In this document: positions 9,805 through 18,766 of the stretch, piece by piece
How positions within the stretch are numbered: the first letter of the stretch is position 1
Layout of the letters: the number at the start of each line of letters is the position of its first letter
From: Peptococcaceae bacterium BRH_c8a
Lineage (GTDB): Bacteria; Bacillota; Desulfotomaculia; Desulfotomaculales; Desulfallaceae
DNA: 64,000 nt
Assembly (NCBI GenBank): GCA_000961575.1
Contig: LADP01000031.1
Coordinates: 1 to 64,000 of the forward strand
Direction: 5' to 3'
Translations under genes and position numbers: made by a program
Notes under the pieces: generated by a model
The model's input: only the letters and a program-made list of their open reading frames with translations
What the model was told of the DNA's origin: nothing
Database searches by the model: none

Positions 9805-12663
9805 ATGGCGGAACTGCGGATCCCCTCGGCCACCTACCGGTTCCAATTCAATGGCGAGTTCAGTTTCGAGGACGCCCGAGCCTTGGTGCCGTACTTGTAC
9901 CAGCTGGGTGTAACCGACATTTATGCTTCCCCCTTGCTGCAGGCCAAGCAGGGTAGCGGTCACGGGTACGACTTGGCGGATCCCACGAGGGTGAATAGAG
10001 AACTGGGAGGAGATGAAGCATTCTTCAAACTGGCCGAAACCCTGCGGCAGCAGGATATGGGGTTGGTGCTGGACATTGTACCCAACCACATGGCCGCCAG
10101 CGTCGAAAACCCTTGGTGGGCTGATGTGCTGCAGCACGGGCCCGATTCACCCTACGCCGGCTACTTTGATATCGACTGGCAAACCAGCCGCTCCGGGATG
10201 GCCGGCAAAGTACTACTGCCCGTTTTAGGTTCCCCCTACGGCCAGGCGCTGGAAAATGGGGAATTGACCCTGTTGCTAACTAAGAATGGCTTTGGGGTGC
10301 AGTACTACGGGGATATAATGCCTGTCAGACCCGGTTCGTACCGCCTGATTCTGGGCCCTGGCCCCATACCGCCCCAGCTCGGGGAACTAATGACTGACCT
10401 AGACAAACTGCCTCCCCGCGGCGACACCGGCTATACGGCAGCATGGCGAAAAATTACAGACCTTTTGTGGCAACTTTACCGGACTGATTCTAAAACAAAA
10501 TCTTTTGTTGATCATGCTCTGCTGACAATTAACGGCATTAAGGGGCAGCCGGACAGCTTTGCGCACCTGGAAAAACTGCTGGCCGAGCAGCACTACCGAT
10601 TGGCGTTCTGGCGGACAGCAAACCGGGAAATCAATTACCGACGGTTCTTTAGTATCAGCGAACTGGTATCAATGCGGGTTGAGGATGAGCACGTTTTTGC
10701 AGCTACCCATGGTCTGATTTTCCACTTGGCCCGGGCCGGGCTGGTGACCGGGTTGCGTATTGATCACATCGACGGTCTGCATGATCCTAATAGCTACCTT
10801 TGCCGACTCCAGGAACGCCTAACCGGTGCGGGAGAGCGCCCCGGCTTTTACGTGGTGGTGGAAAAAATTTTAGGAATGTCAAATAATGAAAGGGGGCCAT
10901 CTGTTGAGGAACTTCCGGCGGAGTGGCCGGTGCACGGTACCAGCGGGTATGATTTTCTAAACCAGGTCAACGGACTGTTTGTACACGATGCAGGGCTAGC
11001 CGAATTATCTATCATATACCGCCGTCACGGCGGCCCGGCGGCTTCATTTGCAGAGACAATATATAGCCTTAAAAAACGAGCAATGGCGAGTTTATTTGGC
11101 GGTGAAATGCGCACCCTGGCTGAAAAGCTGGGCCGCCTGGCGGAACAGGATCGGCACGGTGTCGACCTGACTCTGAATCAACTGGAGGATGCCGTGGTTG
11201 AGGTAATCGCCTGCTTCCCGGTTTACCGCACCTATACAAACAGTTTGACAGTGACAGCCAGGGATCGGGTGTATATAGAACAGGCTCTGGCCTTAGCCTT
11301 GCAAAGGAACCCTGGCGTAGCCCGAGCCGTAAGTTTTTTACGCCGGGTGCTGTTGCTGGATGACGGGATCAACCAACCCCGGAAGCAGCAACAAGCCTGG
11401 CTGCAATTTGTAATGCGCTGGCAGCAGTTCACCGGGCCGGTTACTGCCAAAGGGGTTGAAGACGCAGCCATGTACGTCCACAACCGGTTGCTCTCCATCA
11501 ACGAAGTGGGCAGTGAACCGGATAACGCCGTGGTATCGGTGGCTGAATTTCACCGCCGCAACTATAACCGGTTGGAGCGCCATCCCCATACGATGAACGC
11601 AACAGCCACCCATGACACCAAGCGCGGTGAAGACGTACGCATGCGCATTAACGTACTGTCTGAAATCCCCGCCCTGTGGGCTGAGCGCCTAGCGCTATGG
11701 CGACGCTGGAATGACAGGCACAAGCCGTTACACCGCGGGCACCCTGTACCCGGGGGTAATATGGAACAATTCATTTACCAGACGTTGGTGGGAGCATGGC
11801 CCCTTAGTGAGGGAGAAGTACCCGAATTTAAAGAAAGACTGGCGGACTACTTGGTAAAAGCAGCCCGGGAAGCCGGGATGCACACAAGCTGGCTCCAACC
11901 TGACGAAAATTATGAAAAGGCGCTGGTACAGTTTGCCATGTCCATCCTGGAACCCGGGGAAAGCAACCTTTTTCTGCGGGATTTTACCCCTTTCCAGGCT
12001 TACATATCCTATTACGGCGCTATCAATTCACTGGCCCAGGTACTGCTTAAGGTAACCTGCCCCGGGGTACCCGATTTTTACCGGGGTACTGAACTGTGGG
12101 ACTTTAGCCTGGTGGATCCGGACAACCGCCGCCCGGTGGACTTTGATGCCCGGGCGGCCATACTGGACGAACTAAGGGAACGGGAAGCAGACGGCAGGGT
12201 AGCCCTGACAGCCCTAGCCCGGGAGCTGCTGGAGTCATGGCGGGATGGGCGGGTCAAGCTCTTCCTGGCTTACAGGGCACTTCAGTTTCGCAGGAACCGG
12301 GCTGACCTTTTCACCCACGGTGAATATGTTCCGGTAGAGGCCAGTGGCCCCGGGGCCGGGCATGTCTGTGCATTTGCCAGGCGTTCCGGAACCAGTTGGG
12401 CTCTGGTGGCGGTACCCCGGATGACGGCGCTGCTCGGGACGGGTTATCGCGAACCGGACACCAATCCACTCAGCCTACACCCGGGAGAAACAATGTGGGG
12501 CAACACCTTTCTCCTACTGCCCGGGGACGCTCCCGGCCTGTGGCGGAACCTTCTGACCCAAGAAACCATGACCGCCGGAACCGGCCCGGAACCAAAAGTT
12601 AGGGTGCTGCCGCTAAACGATTTATGGCGATGTTTCCCTGTGGCTCTGCTGGCCGGGGTGTAG
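9805..12663 (+). CDS. treY: Malto-oligosyltrehalose synthase (GH13)
   Basis: It converts the reducing-end glucose of a maltodextrin into an alpha,alpha-1,1-linked trehalose unit, which TreZ then releases. The start PSATYRFQFN is typical of TreY. Expected catalytic residues are Asp320 in LRIDHIDGLHDP and Glu353 in VVVEKILG, and the late block THDTKRGEDVR is a TreY hallmark. The length of 952 residues is at the upper end of the family. It begins two bases after the GH57 stop with GGAAAGGA upstream, so it is translated as the last gene of the operon. Only nine bases separate its stop from the stop of the convergent treT-like gene. Confidence 0.95.
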   Translation: MAELRIPSATYRFQFNGEFSFEDARALVPYLYQLGVTDIYASPLLQAKQGSGHGYDLADPTRVNRELGGDEAFFKLAETLRQQDMGLVLDIVPNHMAASVENPWWADVLQHGPDSPYAGYFDIDWQTSRSGMAGKVLLPVLGSPYGQALENGELTLLLTKNGFGVQYYGDIMPVRPGSYRLILGPGPIPPQLGELMTDLDKLPPRGDTGYTAAWRKITDLLWQLYRTDSKTKSFVDHALLTINGIKGQPDSFAHLEKLLAEQHYRLAFWRTANREINYRRFFSISELVSMRVEDEHVFAATHGLIFHLARAGLVTGLRIDHIDGLHDPNSYLCRLQERLTGAGERPGFYVVVEKILGMSNNERGPSVEELPAEWPVHGTSGYDFLNQVNGLFVHDAGLAELSIIYRRHGGPAASFAETIYSLKKRAMASLFGGEMRTLAEKLGRLAEQDRHGVDLTLNQLEDAVVEVIACFPVYRTYTNSLTVTARDRVYIEQALALALQRNPGVARAVSFLRRVLLLDDGINQPRKQQQAWLQFVMRWQQFTGPVTAKGVEDAAMYVHNRLLSINEVGSEPDNAVVSVAEFHRRNYNRLERHPHTMNATATHDTKRGEDVRMRINVLSEIPALWAERLALWRRWNDRHKPLHRGHPVPGGNMEQFIYQTLVGAWPLSEGEVPEFKERLADYLVKAAREAGMHTSWLQPDENYEKALVQFAMSILEPGESNLFLRDFTPFQAYISYYGAINSLAQVLLKVTCPGVPDFYRGTELWDFSLVDPDNRRPVDFDARAAILDELREREADGRVALTALARELLESWRDGRVKLFLAYRALQFRRNRADLFTHGEYVPVEASGPGAGHVCAFARRSGTSWALVAVPRMTALLGTGYREPDTNPLSLHPGETMWGNTFLLLPGDAPGLWRNLLTQETMTAGTGPEPKVRVLPLNDLWRCFPVALLAGV

Positions 12664-12672
12664 TCGGTACCA

Positions 12673-13887
12673 TCAGCAATCGCAGGTCAGACGCCTTTCT
12701 GAAGCTAGCAGGCCGATCCACCGCTCCAGATACACCGGCATAATAAAGTTGCGCTTTACCATTTCCCGGGCGGACACGCCGATGGAAGCAGCCAGTGCGG
12801 GATCTTTTAACAAGCGTACCACTGCATCGGCAACAACTTCATCGCCACTGGCCGCCAGGCCGGTTTCCTCGTGCAACACCTGGATGCGTATCCCCCCTAC
12901 CGGGGAAGCCACCACCGGACGGCCCTTCCACATTGCCTCGGTGACGGTTAGGCCAAACCCCTCGCGCACTGATTTTTGCACCACCACGGCAGCTGACCGC
13001 TGCAACACATTTATTTCCAGGTCGGCAGTGGGAGCAAGTTCCAGTACCATAATCCCCGGGTCTCCATCGGCCTCCCGGCGCGCCTCTTCCAGAACCTGAA
13101 CGCCCTCAGGGTCGTCCCCTGCGCCCCCGCCAGCCAAAACCAGTCGACAGGGCACTTGATCCCGTACTATTTTGAATGATCTAATCACACCCACCGGGTC
13201 TTTTAGTCGGTCGAAACGGGATACCTGTACTATCAATGGTAAATCATCGGGCACCTCCAGGTTGGACAGAATGGCAAGACGTTCTTCTTCATCCACTTCC
13301 CTGTTCTTCTCGCTTAGGGGGTCGATGGCCGGGGGCATTACATGCACCCGGCTGCCCAGTTCCTTCACGTATTCGGGCAGGTGGTAAATAGCCCCATCGC
13401 ACAGGGAAGCGTAATCGCGAAGAAACTCCCACAACCGGCGGTCTACGTCCACCGGATCGATGTGACAATACCAGATCCAATGTCCCGGGTGATCCGGGCG
13501 GAGTTCGGCCAGGCCCAGTGGCTGCTGGTCATGCAGAATTACGAAATCGGCGGCGGTGTCTACCAGATCGAAATTCTGCCTGGACACCTCTCGGTAAGTA
13601 TCGAACATGAAATCGTTTATTTCCACGGGCTGGCCGTGGAATGCGTTGTGGAAGGTCTTGGTGATGGAAAAAAATTCGTCGGTTCCCCGCAACACATTCC
13701 AGCGGGGGACAAGCCCCACGTCCTCCATCAGGGGCACCAGCCTTTTCAGTATTTCTGCCACTCCGCCGCCCACCGCCGCGGAATTGATGTGTTGAACCAC
13801 GCTTCCCTGCAGAGGGGCGGCCAGTTCTCTGATGGCTTCCACCCGCTCAGAGCCAATAATGGATTCGTAATCGTCCAGTTTAACCAA
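12673..13887 (-). CDS. treT: TreT-like trehalose synthase (GT4 glycosyltransferase)
   Basis: This GT-B glycosyltransferase resembles the trehalose glycosyltransferring synthases, which make trehalose from a nucleotide sugar and glucose, often reversibly. Family features are NSAAVGGGVAEIL (about residues 35-47), CHIDP (141-145) and the GT4 E-x7-E motif from Glu309 to Glu317 in REGFGLTVTEAM. The length of 404 residues fits. It is convergent with the treZ-treY operon and has its own upstream region shared divergently with an MFS gene. A sucrose- or mannosylglycerate-type GT4 is the alternative, but the N-terminal block favours TreT. Confidence 0.82.
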   Translation of the reverse strand: MVKLDDYESIIGSERVEAIRELAAPLQGSVVQHINSAAVGGGVAEILKRLVPLMEDVGLVPRWNVLRGTDEFFSITKTFHNAFHGQPVEINDFMFDTYREVSRQNFDLVDTAADFVILHDQQPLGLAELRPDHPGHWIWYCHIDPVDVDRRLWEFLRDYASLCDGAIYHLPEYVKELGSRVHVMPPAIDPLSEKNREVDEEERLAILSNLEVPDDLPLIVQVSRFDRLKDPVGVIRSFKIVRDQVPCRLVLAGGGAGDDPEGVQVLEEARREADGDPGIMVLELAPTADLEINVLQRSAAVVVQKSVREGFGLTVTEAMWKGRPVVASPVGGIRIQVLHEETGLAASGDEVVADAVVRLLKDPALAASIGVSAREMVKRNFIMPVYLERWIGLLASERRLTCDC

Positions 13888-14080
13888 TTGTCTGTCTCCT
13901 TTCCCATTTCCAAGTTGCCTGTCTTATTTTTCCCTGGGATTGCTCGATATCATACAGAAGCTAGCAACCTGCTTCTTCCTTATTTTTGTTTTGCTTTGAC
14001 TAGACGCAGTGGGATGGACTATCCTATAATAGTTGTCAATACAACTTTTCTTACAAAACTCGATTAATCAGGGGGTAATT

Positions 14081-15250
14081 ATGACGGAAAAAGCAATCGA
14101 AACTGGCCAGAAAGTTCCCTTATGGACCCGGGACTTTATTCTAATCTGCCTGGCCAACCTCACCATTTTTCTAGGTTTTCAAATGCTGCTGCCTACCCTG
14201 CCCGTGTACGTAAAACACCTGGGCGGGGACGAAGCGATGGCCGGGTTGGTTATCGGCGTGTTCACCATTTCGGCGGTACTAATTAGGCCCTTTGTGGGCA
14301 TGGCACTGGATGTTTACGGCCGGAAAGTTATTTACTTGGTCGGCCTGGTAATTTTCCTTCTTTCCTCCCTGGCTTACAACTGGGCCCCCACCGTGGCGAT
14401 GCTGCTGGCCATCAGGTTTATTCACGGTTTTGGTTGGGGCGCAGCCAGCACCGCCGGTGGTACTATCGCCACCGACGTAATTCCAAAACAGCGACTGGGG
14501 GAAGGGATGGGCTATTACGGTCTGGCCGCCACCCTGTCTATGGCCGTCGCCCCGGCTGCGGGCCTTTATATTATCAGCAACGCCGGTTTTACCACCCTGT
14601 TTGTGATTTCCGCAGCCTTAGGGGTGGCCACGTTTATATTGGGTTCGTTGATTCATTATGAGAAAATTGCCGGTGCCGGCCAGCGGGGCGCCTTATATGA
14701 AAGGTCTGCTTTGCGCCCCTCATTGGTCATGTTTTTCGTGACCACCACCTACGGTGCAGTGGTTTCCTTTATTGCCCTGTACGGGGCCCAGAGGGGCATT
14801 GTCAACATTGGCATTTTCTTTACCGTATACGCGGTGGTACTGACTTTAATCCGGCCTGTCGCCGGAATACTGGTAGATCGCAGGGGTTTCAACGTAGTGG
14901 TTATACCAGGCATTATTTGCATCGGCGCGGCCATGCTGGTGTTATCTCAAGCGCAAACATTGTCGATGTTTTTACTGGCCGGAGTTATTTACGGGGTTGG
15001 CTTCGGCTCGGTGCAGCCCGGTATGCAGGCGCTGGCGGTAAAAAATGTACCCCCCAACCGGCGGGGGGCAGCCAATGCCACCTTCTTCTCTTCCTTTGAC
15101 TTGGGTATCGGCATTGGGGCCACACTGTGGGGGATTGTTTCCAAACTGACAGACTATTCCCAGATGTACCTGTATGCCTCAATCCCGGCCCTGGTAGCCC
15201 TGGTAGTGTATATAATCCTCAGCGGCAGGGAACCCCAAAGTACAAAGTAA
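14081..15250 (+). CDS. MFS transporter, 12 transmembrane segments
   Basis: This 389-residue major facilitator has hydrophobic segments throughout and the loop signature DVYGRKVIYLVG after the second helix, equivalent to the family's D-x-x-G-R motif. Similar proteins are annotated as multidrug or staphyloferrin-type exporters, but no substrate can be deduced. I chose the ATG at 14081 because AGGGGG lies about six bases upstream. A longer frame from a TTG at 14033 lacks a ribosome binding site. A possible -10 hexamer TATAAT lies at 14025-14030, with no well-spaced -35. It is followed by an intergenic inverted repeat rather than a clean terminator. Confidence 0.85.
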   Translation: MTEKAIETGQKVPLWTRDFILICLANLTIFLGFQMLLPTLPVYVKHLGGDEAMAGLVIGVFTISAVLIRPFVGMALDVYGRKVIYLVGLVIFLLSSLAYNWAPTVAMLLAIRFIHGFGWGAASTAGGTIATDVIPKQRLGEGMGYYGLAATLSMAVAPAAGLYIISNAGFTTLFVISAALGVATFILGSLIHYEKIAGAGQRGALYERSALRPSLVMFFVTTTYGAVVSFIALYGAQRGIVNIGIFFTVYAVVLTLIRPVAGILVDRRGFNVVVIPGIICIGAAMLVLSQAQTLSMFLLAGVIYGVGFGSVQPGMQALAVKNVPPNRRGAANATFFSSFDLGIGIGATLWGIVSKLTDYSQMYLYASIPALVALVVYIILSGREPQSTK

Positions 15251-15260
15251 AATATCATTC

Positions 15261-15343
15261 CGTAGGGGCACCCCCTCGCGGGTGCTCGGTTCACGAATAC
15301 CCCCGCATCATCAAATCGGGCCCCCGCAAGGGGTGCCCCTACG
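15261..15343. repeat. Intergenic GTAGGGGCACCCC-type inverted repeat, full copy
   Basis: CGTAGGGGCACCCC with CGCGGGT at the left end faces CCGCAAGGGGTGCCCCTACG at the right end, with a spacer of about 40 bases. Related pieces occur at 34019-34050 and 40830-40904. All three are intergenic, so this looks like a small dispersed, non-coding repeat family of this genome. Confidence 0.75.
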
Positions 15344-15390
15344 ACTCAAAATGACCCGGAGTGATATTACCGGAGCGCCAGGGACATAAA

Positions 15391-18066
15391 TTAGGCCGGT
15401 TCGGACATGAACCGGAACCGGTTCAGCACCTGAATGACCAATAGGGCGATCACCGTGGCCACCGTAGCGGTAATTAGCTCGCCGGCGCCCAGCGGTACCG
15501 TCTGCAGCACTCTGTTCAACAGCGGTTGGTATACTGCCAGGGCTTGCAGCGCCAGTACCAGCACTATGGCACCCCAGAGCACCGGGTTGGAAAACAGCGT
15601 GCGATCCAGCCGCAGTCTTCCGCCGCCCCGCACGTTAAACACATGGAAAAGCTGTACCGCCGCCAGGGTGACAAAGGCTACAGTTCTAGCTATAGCCACA
15701 TCATCGGTGGTATTAAGCACGTACAAATAAGCAGCCAGGGTACCCAGAGCCAGCACCACCCCCTGAATTAATATGCGCAGTTTGAACCGGTTGGTGAGTA
15801 TAGCCTGGTCGGGATCCCGGGGTGGACGGCCCATAATGCCCCGCTCGGCGGGCTCCCAACCCAGGGATAGGGCCGGGAATACGTCGGTGACCAGATTGAG
15901 CCAAAGTATCTGTAATGCTACTAGTGGTAGCGGTACACCTAAAAGCAGAGCCATGAAAATAACCAGTATCTCGCTAAGGTTGCAGGAGAACAGGTACTGG
16001 ATGAACTTGGTGATGTTTTCAAATATGACCCGCCCTTCTTTAACCGCCTTGATAATGGTAGCGAAATTATCGTCGGTAAGTACCATGTCGGCGGCTTCCC
16101 GGGCCACCGGGGTGCCCTCAATACCCATGGCGATGCCGATGTCGGCCTCTTTAAGGGCCGGGGCGTCGTTAACCCCGTCGCCGGTCATGGCCACTATATG
16201 TCCCTGTTCCTGCAGTGCATCCACGATGTCCAGTTTGTCCTCGGGGTTCACCCGGGCAAAAATACTGGTGTGAGCCAACTCATCCGAAAGCTCGGCCATA
16301 GACATGGCGTGCAACGCCGCTCCGGGCACCGTCCGACCGGGAGGCAGGCCCAACCGTTTGCCTATGGCTTTTGCGGTTTCGGGTTGATCTCCAGTAATCA
16401 TCACTGTACGAATGCCCGCCCCGCCGGCCTCGGCGATGGCCTGAGCGGCTTCCTGCCGGGGTGGATCGGCAATGCCGGCCAAACCTAGCAGTATCAGGTC
16501 CTGATAAGCTTCTTCCCCGGTTGACTGTACGGGTCTGTAGGCCAGCGCCAGTACCCGCAGGCCACGCTCGGCCATACGGTCGTTGGCTGCGGTAATCCTG
16601 TCCCGGGCCGCGTTATCAAGTGGCAGGATTTGACCGTTTTGCAGCATCCCCGTGCAATTGGCAAGAATTACTCCCGGAGCCCCCTTGGCCATCAGTAGCT
16701 GTTCGCCCCCGGGCATACGGTAATAAACGGCCATCCGCTTTTCCTCGGAGTTAAAGGGAATTTCCTTTAATTCCTTATATTCACCATGTCTACCCGCCTC
16801 CGGGTCAAATCCCCCTTTTAAGGCTGCCACAACCAGAGCGCCTTCGGTGGGATCGCCTACCACATCCCATTGGCCGGTTTCATTCTTATTAATGGCCGCG
16901 TTACTGGATAGTGCTCCGGCTTTAAGAAACAGTTCCAGGTCGCCCCGCACTTCTTCCCGGTGATCCCCGTCATTGAATCCCCCTTCGGGACGGTAACCAC
17001 TGCCGGTGACATTAACGGTGCGGTCGCCCAGCCAGATTTCCTCCAGAGTCATCTCGTTTTCCGTCAGAGTGCCGGTTTTATCGGTACAGATGATGGTGGT
17101 AGATCCCAGTGTTTCCACCGCCGGCAGCCGGCGGATAATGGCGTTTTGTCTGGCCATGCGGGTCATACCGATAGCCAAGGTAATAGTAGCTACTGCCGGC
17201 AGCCCTTCGGGTACTGCAGCAATGGCCAAGGCGATAGATGTTTCCAGGATTTCCACCACCGGGCGACCCAGGGCAATACCTACCAGGGCCATTAAAGCGG
17301 CAATGCCCAGGCTAATACCGGCCAGAGATCGGCCCAGCACCCCCAGGCGCTTTTCCAGCGGGGTGTCTCCCTGCCCTGCATCTTCCAGCAGCGCCGATAT
17401 GCCGCCCATCTCAGTGTCGTTGCCGGTGGCGGTAACCACTGCCCGCCCGTTGCCCCGCACCACCATGGTGCCCGTGAACACCATGTTTACCCGGTCACCC
17501 AGCGCCAGGGCTGCATCATGCAAAAGGGTAGTCTTTTTATCCACAGGCTGTGATTCCCCGGTCAGTGAGGCTTCCACCACCGCCAGGTTTTCGGCTTCAA
17601 ACAGGCGCCCGTCAGCGGTGATGCGGTCTCCTTCCTCCAACAGCAGCACGTCGCCGGGAACCACCTTGGATGCATCAAGCTCCATAATCCGGCCATCCCT
17701 AACCACTTTGGCGGTGGCCACCACCATTTCCTTTAGCGCTTTCATGGCCTTTCCGGCCCGGTGTTCGGTAATAAAACCAAACGCAGCATTTAACACAATT
17801 ACCACAACTATAGCTGCCGCCTCAACGAAATCCCCCAGCGCCAGCGATATTAACGCGGCCGCCACCAGCAGCACCACAATGATGTTGCGAAATTGGTTGA
17901 CCAGGACTACCCAGGGTGACACACCCCCGTGTTCCTTCAACCGGTTTTCACCATATTTTTGCAGCCTCTCTGTAGCATCGGTACCGCTGAGTCCGTTTTC
18001 CGGGTCGGCTCCCAACTCTTTAATTACCTGTTCGGTTTCCATCACATGTGCTTCTTTTATATTCAT
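15391..18066 (-). CDS. P-type cation ATPase, probably Ca2+-transporting (P2A)
   Basis: All hallmarks of an active P-type ATPase are present: phosphorylated Asp329 in CTDKTGTLTE, the TGES loop (LTGESQPV), KGAPG in the nucleotide domain and TGDGVNDAPAL. Residues that bind calcium in SERCA-type pumps are kept: AVPEGLP in M4, NLSEILVIF in M5 and NLVTDVFPA in M6. This supports calcium rather than heavy-metal transport, although Mn2+ or Na+ relatives exist. There is no N-terminal metal-binding domain. The ATG at 18066 has GGAAGGTGG four bases upstream. It is separated from the upstream VTT-protein gene by a strong hairpin. Confidence 0.92.
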   Translation of the reverse strand: MNIKEAHVMETEQVIKELGADPENGLSGTDATERLQKYGENRLKEHGGVSPWVVLVNQFRNIIVVLLVAAALISLALGDFVEAAAIVVVIVLNAAFGFITEHRAGKAMKALKEMVVATAKVVRDGRIMELDASKVVPGDVLLLEEGDRITADGRLFEAENLAVVEASLTGESQPVDKKTTLLHDAALALGDRVNMVFTGTMVVRGNGRAVVTATGNDTEMGGISALLEDAGQGDTPLEKRLGVLGRSLAGISLGIAALMALVGIALGRPVVEILETSIALAIAAVPEGLPAVATITLAIGMTRMARQNAIIRRLPAVETLGSTTIICTDKTGTLTENEMTLEEIWLGDRTVNVTGSGYRPEGGFNDGDHREEVRGDLELFLKAGALSSNAAINKNETGQWDVVGDPTEGALVVAALKGGFDPEAGRHGEYKELKEIPFNSEEKRMAVYYRMPGGEQLLMAKGAPGVILANCTGMLQNGQILPLDNAARDRITAANDRMAERGLRVLALAYRPVQSTGEEAYQDLILLGLAGIADPPRQEAAQAIAEAGGAGIRTVMITGDQPETAKAIGKRLGLPPGRTVPGAALHAMSMAELSDELAHTSIFARVNPEDKLDIVDALQEQGHIVAMTGDGVNDAPALKEADIGIAMGIEGTPVAREAADMVLTDDNFATIIKAVKEGRVIFENITKFIQYLFSCNLSEILVIFMALLLGVPLPLVALQILWLNLVTDVFPALSLGWEPAERGIMGRPPRDPDQAILTNRFKLRILIQGVVLALGTLAAYLYVLNTTDDVAIARTVAFVTLAAVQLFHVFNVRGGGRLRLDRTLFSNPVLWGAIVLVLALQALAVYQPLLNRVLQTVPLGAGELITATVATVIALLVIQVLNRFRFMSEPA

Positions 18067-18135
18067 TAGACCACCTTCCGCAGTGATAATGTGCTATTAT
18101 CATTGCCTACCGGAAGGTCTTCAATGCAAAGTAAA

Positions 18136-18186
18136 GGGGTCAGGGGGGAAGCAAGGGGACGATTCTTTTGCTTCCCCCCTGACCCC
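18136..18186 (-). terminator. Perfect 19-bp stem hairpin, probable terminator
   Basis: GGGGTCAGGGGGGAAGCAA (18136-18154) is exactly complementary to 18168-18186 around a 13-base loop. On the minus strand it follows the stop of the VTT protein (18194) and is followed by TTTACTTT. On the plus strand GGTGTTTTT follows. It may act in both directions. The loop sequence GGGGACGATTCTT looks like a dispersed repeat rather than a simple terminator. Confidence 0.7.
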
Positions 18187-18193
18187 GGTGTTT

Positions 18194-18766
18194 TTATTTA
18201 CGGCGCCAGATGATATAGATGGTAAGGGCCAGCAGGCCAAGGCCCAGTGTCAGTATCGTAAACTGGGTGCCGCTAAGAAATTCCATGGCCGTGCGGCCAT
18301 AAGCCATAATCACGGCGGCTTCCAGAAAAAAACGCGCCGCCCGGCCCAGGGTGGACCAGAATATCAGTTTGACCAGGGACATACCCAGGATACCGGAGGT
18401 TATGGTAATCAGCTTGAAGGGTATGGGGGTAAAAGAAGCCAACAATACTGCGATTACACCGTGGTTACCGATAAATTGTTCGGCCCGGTTAACCTTGGCG
18501 GTGTCAAAAAAACGGCACATTAGCGGCCTGCCGCATTTGTGCCCGAGACTATAACCGACAACGGCTCCCGCGACAGATGTGCCGGTGGTTATTAACGCCA
18601 GCCACAGAGCGCCGGACGGGTTTAAAAGACTTAGGGGAATAAAAACAACTTCCGGCGGTATGGGGCTGATAAAGGAGTCCAAAAAGGTTACCAGGACCAG
18701 CCCCCAAACGCCGTACTGTTCCGCCGCCGCAATTAGTACTTCTTTTATTTCGGACATAGGCGGCAA
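18194..18766 (-). CDS. YqaA/DedA-type VTT-domain membrane protein
   Basis: This 190-residue membrane protein has the SNARE-associated/VTT domain of the DedA-YqaA superfamily, with the re-entrant motif block TFLDSFISPIPPEVVFIP near the N-terminus and FTPIPFKLITITSGI in the middle. Members are linked to lipid-carrier or small-ion handling at the cytoplasmic membrane, but the exact substrate is not known. The first usable codon is TTG (18766), which overlaps the htpX stop region (TAATTG). An ATG follows three codons later. Either way it is translated directly after htpX, so the two form an operon. Confidence 0.82.
   Translation of the reverse strand: MPPMSEIKEVLIAAAEQYGVWGLVLVTFLDSFISPIPPEVVFIPLSLLNPSGALWLALITTGTSVAGAVVGYSLGHKCGRPLMCRFFDTAKVNRAEQFIGNHGVIAVLLASFTPIPFKLITITSGILGMSLVKLIFWSTLGRAARFFLEAAVIMAYGRTAMEFLSGTQFTILTLGLGLLALTIYIIWRRK

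Noticed and set aside
13996-14030. TTGACT and TATAAT as a promoter for the MFS gene
   Set aside because: The spacer is 23 bases, too long for a normal sigma-A promoter. Only the -10 could be real.
13342-14067. A 241-codon plus-strand frame opposite the TreT-like gene
   Set aside because: It is antisense to a clear GT4 enzyme, has no ribosome binding site, and its composition fits a shadow frame.
17006-18523. A 505-codon open frame on the plus strand opposite the P-type ATPase and VTT genes
   Set aside because: It runs antisense to two strongly supported genes, is rich in Ser/Thr/Pro/Arg of the kind produced by complementing GC-rich codons, and has no family motif.
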